DNA of 64,000 nucleotides from Kitagawia praeruptora (Eukaryota; Streptophyta; Magnoliopsida; Apiales; Apiaceae), in assembly GCA_037693485.1 (NCBI GenBank), contig CM075353.1, forward strand, positions 1,374,001 to 1,438,000, in the 5' to 3' direction. Numbering within the stretch: the first letter of the stretch is position 1; every line of letters begins with the position of its first letter. The notes beneath the pieces are model-generated. The model was not told the DNA's origin. It saw only the letters and a program-made list of their open reading frames with translations, and made no database searches. The translations under genes were made by a program, and so were the position numbers. Below, piece by piece: positions 50,114-62,900 of this stretch.

Positions 50114-51665
50114 ATGCCTCCGAGAAGAATGGGTACTAGGGCTAACCCCCGTGAGTCTACTGACCAAGAAAGTCATAATCAACCTGAGGAAAACCTTGAG
50201 TATAATGAAGAACAGGACCAGGATTACAATGAACAAGAAGATTCCCAGTATAGGATGGGGGATGAAACTTTCTACACTGCGGAGTTCGAAGAGCAGGTAG
50301 AAGAAGGGGAAACCGAAGTCGAGTATCAGGGGGAGAACCAGGGCGGAAACCCCATGGGATAATTTATGGATCTGCTAAGGAAGAATTTGAACCAATATCC
50401 CCAAACACCCCAAGGAAATAATACCACCGTGGCCAATTCCTTTAGGGCCTTCAAGTCTCTCAAACCCCCAGAATTCCACGGATCGGCTGATCCCGTTGAG
50501 GCAAGGGCATGGATCAAGGAGATGGAGAAATCTTTTGAGATTTTAAGCATTGATGAGGCCCAGAAGACTGTCTTTGCCACCTACTTACTAAAGGGAGAGG
50601 CAAATTATTGGTGGGAGGCCAAGAAGAATATGGAGACATATGCTATAGTAACCTGGGATAGGTTTAAACAGTTGTTTCTTAAGAAGTACTTTCCGAGGTT
50701 CATGAAAACCCAGATGGAACTTAAGTTTTTGGAATTGAAGCAGAACAATATGATAGTGGCTGATTATGAAGCCAAGTTTACTGAGTTATCACGATTTGTA
50801 CTAGAGTTTGTGGACACTAAAGAAAAGAAAGCTAGCAGGTTTCAGCAAGGGCTGAAACAGTGGATTCAGAACAGAGTGGCAGTTTTAGAGATTACTAATT
50901 ATGCCACCTTGGTGCAAAAGGCGACCATTGTGGAAGCAGGTAGTGGTCAGGCACAGAGAGAAAGAGAGAAAGGGGGATTAAAGAGAAAGACCATTGTGGA
51001 AGCAGGTAGGTTCCGCAGGAGGAAGACCCCCGAATAAGTTCAACCGAGGAGCAGTATCCCTACCTCGGAGGAGTAAAAACTTAGCTTACTCAGTTATAAT
51101 ACCACTCAAAGTGGTGTCTGAGGAGGGTAAATGTACGCAGACCATGCCCCTATACAATAGGGAGGCTGTTTCCGAAGGACCCCCGGCCAAATACAAATAC
51201 AAATACAAATACAAAGAAAGGAAACTAATACAATCTAAACTCACACACACCCAAGGGTCGAACCCTTGACCTCCTACAAAGAAGACAAGGGTTCAACCCA
51301 CTGCACCAACCTGTTGTTGGCCCTACCTCGGAGGAGTGTTGGGTTTAAACCATCTGTGAGTGCAACTATGAGCCAAGGCGGCCAGCAGTTAGGAATGTCT
51401 CGTTCTCACCTTTCCAGACCCCCACTACCAGAGTGCACAACTTGTGGGAAAAGGCACCCTGGAGTATGCAATCAGAAGCAGTCCATCTGTTATAAGTGTG
51501 GACGAGTGGGTCACTACTCCAACAGGTGTACCGCGGTTAATCCTACTGCCAGCAAGAGTAATACCTGTTTTCAGTTCGGACGTCAAGGGCACATGAGGAA
51601 GGATTGCCCAATGAACAAACCATCAGCCTCAGGGACAAGTAAAGCAGCCTCAAATAGGCCACCAA
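50114..51665 (+). pseudogene. gag of the chromovirus (interrupted)
   Basis: It encodes the capsid and nucleocapsid. The start MPPRRM at 50114 is typical of this lineage. The acidic N-terminus is followed by an in-frame TAA at 50360. The capsid core (YLLKGEANYWW, WDRFKQLFLKKYFP) runs to about 50930. A frameshift lies near 51000 and a SINE interrupts at 51075-51320. The first zinc knuckle, CYKCGRVGHYSNRC, is intact (51488-51529). In the second, a conserved Cys is replaced by Phe (CFQFGRQGHMRKDC), which should abolish zinc binding. The gene cannot produce a full protein. Confidence 0.88.
51075..51320 (-). mobile_element. Au-like SINE inserted in gag
   Basis: A perfect 17-bp duplication, CCCTACCTCGGAGGAGT, lies at 51058-51074 and 51321-51337. 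On the minus strand the tRNA-like head has an A-box-like TTGGTGCAGTGG and a B-box-like GGGTTCGACCC. The body contains GGAAACAGCCTCCCTA and GGTCTGCGTACA, as I recall them in the plant Au SINE family. A TAAATACAAATAC-type repeat occupies 51189-51211 on the plus strand. It is 246 bp and non-coding. Confidence 0.87.
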
Positions 51666-52177
51666 CTGCTAGAACTTTTAACATGACAGTGCAAGATGCC
51701 GTGAAGGACACAGATGTGATAGCAGGTACATTTTCCCTCAATTCAGTCAGTGCAAATGTTTTATTTGATTTTGGGGCAACTAAGTCTTTTATATCTAGCG
51801 ATTTTGCACATAAATTGAAACTTAAAACCCAACCACTAAGGGAGTCCTTGCAAGTAGAGATAGCTAATCAGGAAGTCATTCCAGTAAATCAGATTCACCC
51901 CGATTGTAAAATAGAAATAGGAGGACGATCCTTTTGTGTGGATTTGATTCCTTTTAAGCTAGGGGAATTCGATGTTATTTTGGGTATGGACTGGTTGTCT
52001 CGTAATAATGTGCAAATAGATTGTAAAGGGAAAAAGGTTAAGTTGAAAACCCCAGGGAAGAAGGAAATAGTGTTTAAGGGGCTACGACAGACCCAGACCA
52101 TTCTAACCATGGCGCAGACCAAGAGACTGCTACGGAAAGGAAACGAAGCTTATTTAGCTTATGTTATCGACACCTAG
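51666..52177 (+). pseudogene. Aspartic protease domain of the chromovirus
   Basis: The retropepsin that matures the polyprotein. The active-site segment reads VLFDFGATKSFIS (51752-51790): the catalytic Asp (codon at 51767) is kept, but the residue after it, normally Ser or Thr, is Phe. The downstream signature FDVILGMDWL is intact. The frame is shared with the RT domain but closed by a TAG at 52175. Confidence 0.85.
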
Positions 52178-52207
52178 AAAGAGGCACCCAAGATACAAGA
52201 CATTCTG

Positions 52208-53180
52208 GTGGTTAACGAATTTGAAGATGTGTTTCCTCAAGATCTTCTCGGATTACCACCAGATAGAGTAATTGAATTTGCTATCGAGTTAGCCCCGGGG
52301 ACGGTGCCAGTTTCGAAGGCCCCGTACCGATTAGCACCAGTGGAAATGAAAGAACTAGCAAAGCAATTACAGGAATTGTTGGATAAGAGTATGATAAGAC
52401 CCAGTGTGTCGCCTTGGGGCGCACCAGTGTTGTTCGTCAAGAAAAAGGACGGAAGTATGAGGTTATGCATCGACTATCAGGAGTTGAACAAGCTAACCAT
52501 AAAGAACAAGTACCCGTTACCCAGAATTGATGACTTGTTTGACCAACTAAGGGGAGCTGTGTATTTCTCTAAGATTGACTTGAGAACCGGATATCACCAA
52601 CTGAAGATTAAACCTGAAGATATTCCAAAGACTGCCTTTCGTACTAGGTATGGGCATTATGAATTCTTGGTGATGTCATTTGGATTAACTAATGCCCTAG
52701 CAGCTTTCATGGATTTAATGAATAGAGTGTTCAAGGAATATTTGGACCAGTTTGTTATAGTCTTTATTGATGATATTTTGATCTACTCAAAGACAGAGGA
52801 AGAACACGCTGAACATTTGAGGATAACCTTAGAGACGCTCCGAAAGGAGCAATTATATGCCAAATTCTCAAAGTGTGAGTTCTGGAAAAATGAGGTGCAA
52901 TTTTTAGGGCACGTAATCAATAGAGAAGGAGTGCTAGTTGACCCCTCCAAGATAGAGGCAGTTTCAAATTGGGAACGACCAACCACTCCAACAGAAGTAA
53001 GGAGTTTCATAGGGTTAGCAGGATATTATAGACGATTTGTGCAAGATTTTGCGAAGATCGCAGCTCCGCTAACTCGACTTACCCGTAAAAGTGAGAAATT
53101 TGAATGGACTGAAAAATGCGAGAAGAGTTTTCATGAGCTAAAGAAGAGGTTGGTAACGGCCCCAGTGTTGGCGTTGCCTG
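52208..53180 (+). pseudogene. Reverse transcriptase domain of the chromovirus
   Basis: The RNA-dependent DNA polymerase. Visible blocks in order are LCIDYQELNKLT, YFSKIDLRTGYHQ, TAFRTRYGHYEF, a VMSFGLTN block, and the catalytic VFIDDILIYS (YVDD-box equivalent, about 52760-52789). FLGHVI and then the connection region VRSFIGLAGYYRRF follow. The catalytic aspartates are present. Two normally conserved Pro positions around SFGLTNALAAF appear replaced. The frame is lost in an A-rich run near 53186. Confidence 0.92.
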
Positions 53181-53654
53181 ATGGAAAAAGGAGATTTCGT
53201 GATTTACAGTGATGCTTCACATAAAGAATTAGGATGCATGCTTATGCAGCACGGTAAGGTAATAGCATATGCGTCAAGGCAATTGAAGGATTACGAGATC
53301 CGATACCCCACCCATGATCTGGAATTAGCAGCAATTGTTTTTGCCTTAAAAATTTGGAGGTACTACTTGTATGGAGAAAAGTGCGAGATCTACACTGACC
53401 ATAAGAGCCTCAAGTACATTTTTATGCAGCAAGAGCTTAACATGCGCCAGAGAAGGTGGCTTGAGCTAATCAAGGATTACGACTGTGAGATTCGTTATCA
53501 CCCGGGCAAAGCCAATGTGGTGGCTGATGCCCTTAGTAGGAAAGAGAAGCTCAAGATGATAACTACAAAAGAAGAATTGGTAAAGGACTTTGAGAAGTTG
53601 GAAATTGAGATCAAGATGCCTGAAGAAGGTCAAGAAAAGTTGATGGAAATTTGA
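53181..53654 (+). pseudogene. RNase H domain of the chromovirus
   Basis: It degrades the RNA strand of the replication hybrid. It lies in a different frame from RT, after the shift near 53186. Acidic catalytic positions are visible in IYSDASHKELG, HDLELAAIVFAL, YTDHKSLKYIF and NVVADALSRK. It ends at a TGA at 53652, with the integrase continuing in the same frame. Confidence 0.9.
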
Positions 53655-53666
53655 ATCCAGCCCCCA

Positions 53667-54833
53667 TTGTTGGAAAAGATTAGGCTATGCCAAGAGCAAA
53701 TGATAGAAGCAGAAAAGAACTCCACCGAGGAGTTAATGACTGGGGAAGAAATCAAGTGTGAAAAAGATAAAGACGGGATCATGAGATACATGTGGAGGAT
53801 ATGGGTCCCAAATGATCAGGAACTCAAGGCTGAAATTTTATATGAGGCACACAGCTCAAGGTACTCAGTGCACCCTGGTAGCACCAAGATGTATAGGGAT
53901 TTGAAAGAGTACTATTGGTGGCCCAACATGAAAAAGGACGTTGTAGAATGGGTAAGTAAATGCTTAACCTGCCAGAAGGTGAAAGTAGAGCACCAGAGGC
54001 CCAGCGAACTTCTACACCCCTTGGAAATTCCCGAATGGAAATGGGAACAGATTGCTATGGACTTCGTAGTCGGTTTACCAAGGACCAAAACAAATCATGA
54101 TGCCATATTGGTAATTATAGACCGGCTAACCAAGTCAGCTCACTTTCTTCCTATTAATGAAAGGTACACGGTCGATAGGCTAGTAGATATCTACCTCAAA
54201 GAGATAGTTGCGCGACATGGAGTCCCAGTCGCCATAGTATCCGACCGAGATCCTAGATTTAACTCCAGATTTTGGAGAAGCTTTCAAGAATGTGTGGGAA
54301 CCAGGCTAAACATGAGTACAGCTTACTATCCCCAGACAGACGGGCTAAGTGAAAGGACCATCCAGACACTAGAAGACATGTTGAGAGTCTGTGCTATAGA
54401 CTTTAAAGGAAATTTGGATGATCACTTGCCATTGATTGAGTTCTCCTACAATAATAGCTTTCATTCAAGCATAGGAATGCCGCCTTACGAGGCCCTTTAT
54501 GGAAGAAAATGCCGATCTCCCCTATATTGGGATGAAGTTGGAGAGCGAAAGATGCTCGGACCTGAGATGGTCCAACGGACAAAAGATGCAGTGGATCTAA
54601 TCAGAGGTCGGCTGGTAGCAGCCCAGGATCGACAAAAGAAATATGCCGACTTAGCTCGGAAAGGAAAAGAATATGAAGTGGGAGACCTAGTGTTCCTGAA
54701 GGTGTCTCCTTGGAAATGTTTAATGAGGTTTGGAAAGAAAGGGAAGCTGAGCCCTAGATATATTGGACTATTTGAGATCTTAATACGTATTGGGGAGCTA
54801 GCTTATGAACTGGCATTACCCCCGAACCTGCAG
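53667..54833 (+). pseudogene. Integrase core of the chromovirus, cut by solo LTR 3
   Basis: It inserts the cDNA into host DNA. The N-terminal HHCC zinc domain is visible (EAHSS, SVHPG, KCLTCQK). The catalytic D-D-35-E triad lies in AMDFVVGLP, VSDRDPRF and SERTIQTLEDML. A GPY/F-like C-terminal region (SPRYIGLFEIL) follows. About 389 codons are open up to 54833, where solo LTR 3 interrupts. The apparent continuation to 54911 is read from the inserted LTR and is not native. Confidence 0.93.
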
Positions 54834-57800
54834 TGTAACACCCCCAGATCCAGGGTCAGGGATCTAGTCGTTACGGTCTCAATATCCATCCATGAAACCA
54901 ACATAATTTAAATTACAACCTTGTGACCCAAAACAACAACATAAAACACACCCGTTATAGTCCCAGAGATGAAATCAGAGTAACCATCAATATTATTAAT
55001 CACAAGTTTGAGTTCTTACAACCCAAAGAATTACAATTTTACAATTACATGCTCTTTGCCATCCATTGGTATATGCCATATATATAAATACATTTGATGC
55101 ACAAATGCTAACAACTAGCCTACCAGAGGCTGCATCCTCAGCAATGGTAACTATGACCTCCGCGATTAATCCTCTGATGGCTAACACCTGCTATGCTGAG
55201 TGCGCCTTGCGCGGCCATCTGATCTAGCTGTTGTTGTGATATAGATAAATAAAGCAAGGGTGAGCAATAGCCCACCTAAAAGAACATAACTGAACAGTAT
55301 TTATATATAACAGTTCAAAATATCTTTGAAACCATATGCCAGGCATTAACGATGTAGTACCAATATAAGGTATGAGATGAAGTTACAAGGTAACTCAAAA
55401 TATATTTGTTTTGAATAAATATTTGCTATGTCAAAGATGAGCAAGATATTATCAACTTTTCATAATAGAGGAACTTGCAGGAAGAATATTGCAATTCCAA
55501 TTCAAACACTTTTCAAACCTGCCAATAATGATAAGGTTGAAGGAAATTTCCAACATTGAGAGATGAACTAATACTGGAGTTTGACGCGCCAGGAGACATA
55601 GCATTTACACGATGATCAGTCGCATGTTATGCTCCCCACCTCTTGTTTACTACATGTAGAAGGAAGCACCGACGGATTTACTTGTCTACCGCCCTCTGGA
55701 ACCCCCCGGCCAACGGTTGGGCCATTTGCTGGACCGGCGCCACTGGGTCACTTACGCATCTCCTAGTTCATTTCACATCCATAACTTTGAAACGTGAAGT
55801 TCCTCCCCCTTTCCCCAAGTATATTACTTGTTGATAGGACTCCACAAAGTAGTCGTATCTAGTTGGAAAGGAAAAATCACCAATATTTCCCAAGCTGATG
55901 CTTGTTAATGGATATAAACTTGTTCCATCAATTCTTACCCCTCGAGCGTTGAGGAGGTAACCAAACAGACTCATATCGATGCTTGAAAGAATCAAGATGT
56001 GAGTGACAAGATAGTTTTAGCAAGTATAGGACCGGGCAGTCCAATAAATAACATCTCTCAAGTGAGGTCCCCTTATATCTGTTTGGAAGTTGAGCGAGTA
56101 TTTAAATCTTCTTTAAGATAGATTTAAATGAAAATAAAGTTTGGGAACCTCCCCTTGATAAGAATAGTCATAAAATACTCTGAAATATTTTACACCTTAT
56201 CTGAAGGTGATAGATAATCTTTGAATAATATGAATCATCATAAAAAGAACTTAAAAGAATTTAAATAAATATTCAAAGAATATTTATTAAATAAATAATA
56301 ATTAAGGAATATGAATAAATCATAATATTGCTCGTAAGTAATCCTCGAATGAATATATAGAATTATTTACTAAATAACTCTCTTCTTTAAATGAATATTC
56401 AAGATAATATTCATTAATTAAATAAGCTCAAGTAAATGTTTAAAATAATATTCACTAAATAATCAAACCTTAAATGAATATTTGAAAATAATATTCATTT
56501 AATAAATAATATTCTAAATAAATATCCAAATAATATTCTTTTAGCAATCAAACTTTAAAGGAACATTCGAAGCAATATTCCTTAAGTAAATAAAACTTCG
56601 AATGAATATCTTAAAATAATATTCATCAAGTACATAAAATCTTAAATGAATATTCACGATAATATTCATTTAATAAATAAATTTCCAAGAATATTAAAGT
56701 AATTACTCATTGAATAATCAAACTCTAAACGAATATTCGAAACTAATATTCATTTAAATAATTAAAGCTCGAATGAATATTAAAATAATATTCAGCAAAT
56801 AAATATACGCGAATGAATATTCAAAATAATATTCATATAGTACCTCTCGATTGAGATAATATCCAAATAGCATTCCTCGAATAATTTCCAAGTAATCAAT
56901 ACTTTATATAAATAATGCTCATAAATAACATTCCTCAAATAACTGTCACTGGAATCCCTCCGGGTTTCCACGACTAACTCTATGTCCCAAAATACCGACT
57001 CCCGGTCTATATTGAAAGAATGAATATCATACGCCCTTCACTAAGGGTCTTAGCAAAACAATCCTGCTTATAACTGATAATTTATATCTAGTCTATAAGC
57101 CAATATCAATTCAGGGAACAAGCATATCAATAGACTTGAAAGTAGGCATGCATGCTATGGCATATGTATACAACAATCATTATATATATTATCACAACAA
57201 CAGTTCCAAGTATTGGAAACTTGCCTGGTAATCTTGTAGGGGTAGTGTGCCTCGTGTCAATCCAGTGATCTATAAATAGTCACAATAACCAAGGTCAATC
57301 ACTTAACATTTCGAAGGTTAAGTATAACTTAACTTAGGTCATGTAAGTTTAGTCCAAAACACACCTCGAACCCATCCTTAATGTCGGATTTTTCGTATAT
57401 CTTACTTAATCAATTATAACCTCGTTCTTTGCACCAATATGTGGTCTTGATAATTCTTAACAAGTTTCGTGTTTTAGTCGACTCGAAATTCCCTTTTTAA
57501 CTTAGCCAAAAAGGGTGGCCAAAGTAGTACCCCTAGGGTTGACTTTTCTGAGAATCACTATTTCGAGACTCGTACTTCAACACTTTTAATAAATCACTGG
57601 AAACGTATTTAATTACGAAACCACTTATAAAATCATCTTTGGTATTTTTAATATTTATCATAAAATTTCCAATTCGAAGCCACGGGTCTAGATAGGTGAA
57701 ATGTATTTTTGAAGTTCGGTCGACTACGGATCTTTACTATTCACACCTCTTTCACTAAAACGTTCATAACTCGGTAACCGTTAACTCAAATGACGAACCG

Positions 57801-59626
57801 TTTTCGCGTACATGATCTAGAGAATGTCTAGAAGGTAGCTAACTCAAAATTGGACTAAGATCAGAAGATTAATTTTCCGGATTTTTGCCAAAACAGGGCA
57901 GGGGCTTTTATTGAATAGTGTTACCTCCGAAAAGTGGTTTCTTCGCACTTATCCTCGATTCGAACATTTTTATAAAATCGGAAAACGATCCTTTTTACTT
58001 GTGGTTTTCTCTCACGCCTTCCTTATGACCTCTAATATTTAATTACCATGATTCGTCACTGACTTAGTCATGTTAAGGGATTCCAATTTCAGTTACGAAC
58101 TTTCGATTACGATTTCAAACCTCTTTTACGAATTTAATCATAACTCCTAAACCGTAAGTCCATTTCATACGATCTTTATATCAAAACGAAGCTTATAACA
58201 TAATCTAGCTTATCATGGAAGAAATCGAAGCTAATCAGTGACTTATACCTACTTTCAAACTCGTGTTCTTAAGGTTAACAAAATTTCGGCATTACGACGG
58301 CTATAAATCGGATATTTACCAAATTCCAAAACTCCCCATAATCATGATATCTACTCCAAACAACATATACATGATTTATAACCATGAACTGAGGCCAAGC
58401 AATGCCTTTCCGTTCACCTAGGCTATTTTTAACATTTATCAAAACTAAACCATAATCATGCTTGTAATCATGCTTATAACTTACTAATAACATAACTAAG
58501 TTTAAATCCATCAAGAACAAGCATATACCCAAAGTAAGATCTAGGGTTCATGAGGTTTATACCTTCCTTGGAGAGTGTTAAAGCCCTTGCTAAGCCTTGT
58601 ATAGTCCATGTCTATCCTTAACCAAGCTTAGATCATCCAAGAAATCAAGAAAACCAAGATTTGTTCTTGAAAACACTATTCACCCTCCTCTTAAATCATT
58701 TCTTTGAAAATGGAAAAAGATGAGTTTGATGCTAAGATTTTGAGGAGATCATTTTTATGAATTATAGGACTCAAATAAAAAGTTTCAAGATCAACAAATG
58801 GTTGGAAGTTGGATTTGTGTTCTTGAATTTCAAGAAAGCCGAATGGCTTGTTTATGGAGAGAAGGATGAGTTCTCTTGCTTGGTTGATTTTCAATAATGC
58901 ATAAAGTGATGTTTCTAAGATAATATCTCATCTAAAACACCTTTATTAAAGTGATGATGCATGGAGTGATGTGTTTAGCAAGCCAAGTGTTGAGATTGTG
59001 GTGGTTTAAGGCTAACCAAATGGTTTGATTGCTAAGTACTTAGTTGATTCCCTTGATTCTAGTTACTCTTTAATAATTCCTTAAATCCCTTTAATAATTC
59101 CTTATGTCTTGCAGTGTCCAGGGAATTCTCGGAGAAAATAAAAGTGCTATTCTTCTGAATCCGACAGCCTTTACATACACTTATTTTCCTCTTGGATCAC
59201 TAATACGAACTCAGAAATCCGTTCCGAATTCCGGATATAGCATTATTATAATAATATTCTAAATTCCACCAAAATCACTATTCATCACTTATTTTTATTT
59301 AATTCCTATAATTAGGAAAATGAACCTGGTTTACTCTCGAGTGCTCCTTAACCTTTTTACGGAACCGCTGGACTTATAATATATATTGATTTGGATGACA
59401 CAAGAATAATCTTTCTTGGAATAATATAACTTATATCCTTAGGAGATAGATTATTCTTATTTAGGCTATCAACCAAAAGTATTCTTCATGGCATATAATA
59501 TTTGAACCCACATCCATTCTATTTATTTACTAGAACAACCGTTACAGCGTAGTCGTAACCACTATTCGCTTCCATATTATTACATAAGAAAAAGTTTTAA
59601 TTCTATCAAAAATCTGGGTTCTTACA
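54834..59626 (-). mobile_element. Solo LTR 3, inverted, inside the integrase-chromodomain coding region
   Basis: It runs from TGTAACACCCCC to GGGTTCTTACA with perfect 5-bp duplicates TGCAG (54829-54833 and 59627-59631). Its length is 4793 bp. It is more diverged from solo LTRs 1 and 2 than they are from each other, with a different stretch at about 57320-57950. Its palindromic array lies at about 56390-56850. Confidence 0.95.
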
Positions 59627-59631
59627 TGCAG

Positions 59632-59898
59632 CAAGTGCACAATGTGTTCCATGTCTCAATGCTAGGGAAGTATAACCCAGATGCCAAGCATATAGTGGAA
59701 TATGAGCACGTAGACATGCAACCAGACTTGACCTATGTAGAGCAACCTGTGGAAATCATAGACAGAAAAGATCAAGTGCTCCGAAACAAGGTTATCAAGC
59801 TTGTCAGAGTTTTGTGGCAGAACCACAACATAGAAGAGTCAACCTGGGAGCTAGAAAGTGCAATGTTGGAAAAGTACCCCCATTTGTTTTCAAACTGA
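59632..59898 (+). pseudogene. Integrase C-terminus and chromodomain of the chromovirus
   Basis: The native frame resumes directly after the right TGCAG duplicate with QVHNVFHVSML, the usual link between integrase and chromodomain. The chromodomain (about 59755-59880) contains VLWQNHNIEESTWE and YPHLF, followed by a stop. Chromodomains direct insertion toward particular chromatin. The pattern fits the plant chromovirus type that lacks some of the histone-binding aromatic residues. It is separated from the rest of pol by 4.8 kb. Confidence 0.92.
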
Positions 59899-59918
59899 TT
59901 CCGGGACGGAATCCTTTT

Positions 59919-59931
59919 AAGGAGGGGAGAC
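59919..59931 (+). other. Polypurine tract of the chromovirus
   Basis: AAGGAGGGGAGAC abuts the 3' LTR start at 59932. It is preceded by CGGAATCCTTTT, as at 7400-7412. Confidence 0.9.
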
Positions 59932-62900
59932 TGTAAGAACCCAGATTTTTGGTAGAATTAAAACTTTTTCTTATGTAATAATATAGGAGTGAATGGTGGT
60001 TATGACTGCGATGTAACGAATGTCTATGAAATGAATGAGATGGATTTAAATTCAAATATTTATATGTCATGAAGAATGTTTTTGGTTGACAGCATAGATA
60101 AGAGTAATCTATCTTCTAGGGATATAAGTTATATTATTCTAAGAGAGATTATTCTTGTATCATCCAAATCAATATCTGTTATTAGTCCAATGGTTCCGTA
60201 AAAGAATTAAGGAACGCCCGAAAGAGGACCAGGGCACTTTTATTAAATATAAGGAATAAAAGAAATAATAAAGTGTGAATAGTGATTTTGGTAGAGATGG
60301 GAATATTATTGGACGATGCTATATAGAATTATTCAGAACAGATATCTGAGTTCGTATTAGGGATCCAGGAGGAAATTAAGTGTATGTAAAAGCTGTCGGA
60401 TTCAGAAAAATAGCACTTTTATTTTCCCCGAGATTTCCCTGGACACTGCTAGACTTAAGGATTTATTAAAGGGATTTAAGGAATTTAAATTTGAGAATTG
60501 TTAAGAAAGATGGGGAATGGTATTATAATTTTTAAGAAGGTTTCCGGTAAAACCCTAACTAGAAATGAATGAGTTATTCCCTCGAACGATCAATCAAATT
60601 GAGCAATACCCGGATGAAAGAGCAAGCAGAGAATTAGGATGCATAAATGTGCAATTGGTGGAAAAAGGAGAACCTAAGTGGCATACTTGTAAGTTAACTA
60701 CAACTAGGATGATTCTTTAGCATTTAACCAAAAAATGGACTTGTTTAATGTGGAACCAACACTTGGACAAGTAAGAGATCAACAAGTGGCACCAATAGAT
60801 GATTGACAACCCAAAAGGAAGAGATGCATCCAAGTTATATACATAAAAATGCATGTATTAAGTCATAACATCACAAAAACAAAAACAAACACCACCATCT
60901 TTTTCTCCTTGTAACTCTCGGCCAAGAAAAAGGAAAAAGGGGGAAGGACTTGCCACCATCCATTCACTTCAATCTTGAGCTTAAATCAAAGATAGTATCA
61001 AGTAGAAGGTAAATCCAAGAGATCATCATCAACCAATATGTTTAACTAGATCAAAACCATGATCAAAGTTCTTGATGAATAGTGTTCTTATGAACTAACT
61101 TTTCTTTTCTTGATTTCTTTGGATAGATCAAGCTATATTAAGGCTAGATAAGGACTAACCAAGGTTTACTAAGTTCATTCATACATCAAGGAAGGTATAC
61201 CACTCTTGAAAACCTATCTCTTAGTTTAAGTTTTGGTATTTTAGATGAGTTATCTGGATTTAATGCATGTTTAGGACCTTAAGTTTATGCATGGGCTTTG
61301 TCAAATGTTAAATTAGTCTAGATGAACGGAAAGACATTGCTTGGTCTTAGTTCATGGATAAATAATATGTATGTGTTGTTTGGAGTGTAAACCATGATCA
61401 TTGGAAGGTTTGAATTTTGGAAAACGTGTAAACATAGCCGTCGTAATGCCGAAATTTCATTAACCCTTGAAATCCGTGCATAGCAGTAGCCTTAACTCAT
61501 TGATAAGCTTCATTTTCTTCTATGATAAGCTAGATTATGTTATGAGCTTCGTTTGGATATAAAGTTCGTATGAAACGGATATACGGTTTAGGAGATATGG
61601 CCGATTTAATAAAAGTGGTTCGAAACCGTAAACGAAAGTTCGTAACTGTATTTAAACCCCCTTAACTCGAGTAATGCAGTGGTGAGTAATGATAATTAAA
61701 TATTAGAGGTAAAAAGAAAGGTGTGGGAGAAAACCACATGTCGAATAGATCGTTTTCCAATTTTATAAAAATGTTCGAATCAAGGTTAAACGCGAACGAA
61801 CCCCTAGAAGCATGCTTGATTATGACTTTGGTTAATAACTTAGAAAACGGGCGATAAAACTCGTAGTACAATCTCGATTCGTAATTAATCGATCTTAAGA
61901 CTTACATGGCCTAAGTATGTATTAAGTGTGGGTGCAAGGACGGGTTATAATAGCGAACGTACGTCGAACCGCATCGGTGATAAAAAGAGTTACACTAAGA
62001 GGTGTATAACGAATAATTCGAGCAACGTGTTTCGACTTAAGTGAAGTTTATATTTAACCTTGAAAAGTGTTAAGTGATTAATCCCGAATGCCTTGGCTAT
62101 TTATAGATCACCAGGCTGACCCGGGACACGCTACCACTACCCCTACCCGCACTCGATTTCTAGGCAAGTTTCAAATCCTTTTTAAAAGGCTGTTGTTGTG
62201 AATACATATATATGCTTTCTGTTATACATATGCCATAGCATGCATGCCTACTATTAAAGTCATATTGATATACTTGTTCCTGAAATTATTGTTGGCTTAT
62301 AAGCTAGATGGTTTATATATCAGTTATAAGCCGGATATCACTAAGACCCTTAAGCGAAGGGCAGTTAAATCTCATTCTTTGATTATAGACCGGGAGTCGA
62401 TATTCCCTGATATATTGAAATTATTTTTAGAGGAAAATATTTAAATAAATATTTTCCATTTATTATCTGGCAAATATTATTCGGAATATTCCTTGGAGAT
62501 TATGTGATAAATATTATTCGAATATTATTTCGAACCCTCAGTTAAGTTATTGACTTAAAGAATATTCACTCTTATTTACTCAATAGATATTATTTTTAAT
62601 ATTCATTCGAGCCTTATTTATTTAAATTAATATTATTTGGAATATTCATTCAATCTCTATTTATTTTATAAATATTAGTTGAACATTGATTCGAACTCCA
62701 GTTATTCGATAAATATTATTTTAAATATTTCCTTGAGACGAAGAATATTATCTTCGACATTCATTTAAAGTCGATTCAATTATTGAACAAAATTCCAAAT
62801 ATTCATTCGATAATCATTCTCAATAAATATTATTGAGTTGAATATTCATTATTTATTCAATGAATATTGTCTCAAATATTCAATCGATAATTATTTCATC

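Noticed and set aside
54834..54911. C-terminal extension of the integrase ORF
   Set aside because: These codons are read from the inverted solo LTR; the native frame resumes after 59631.
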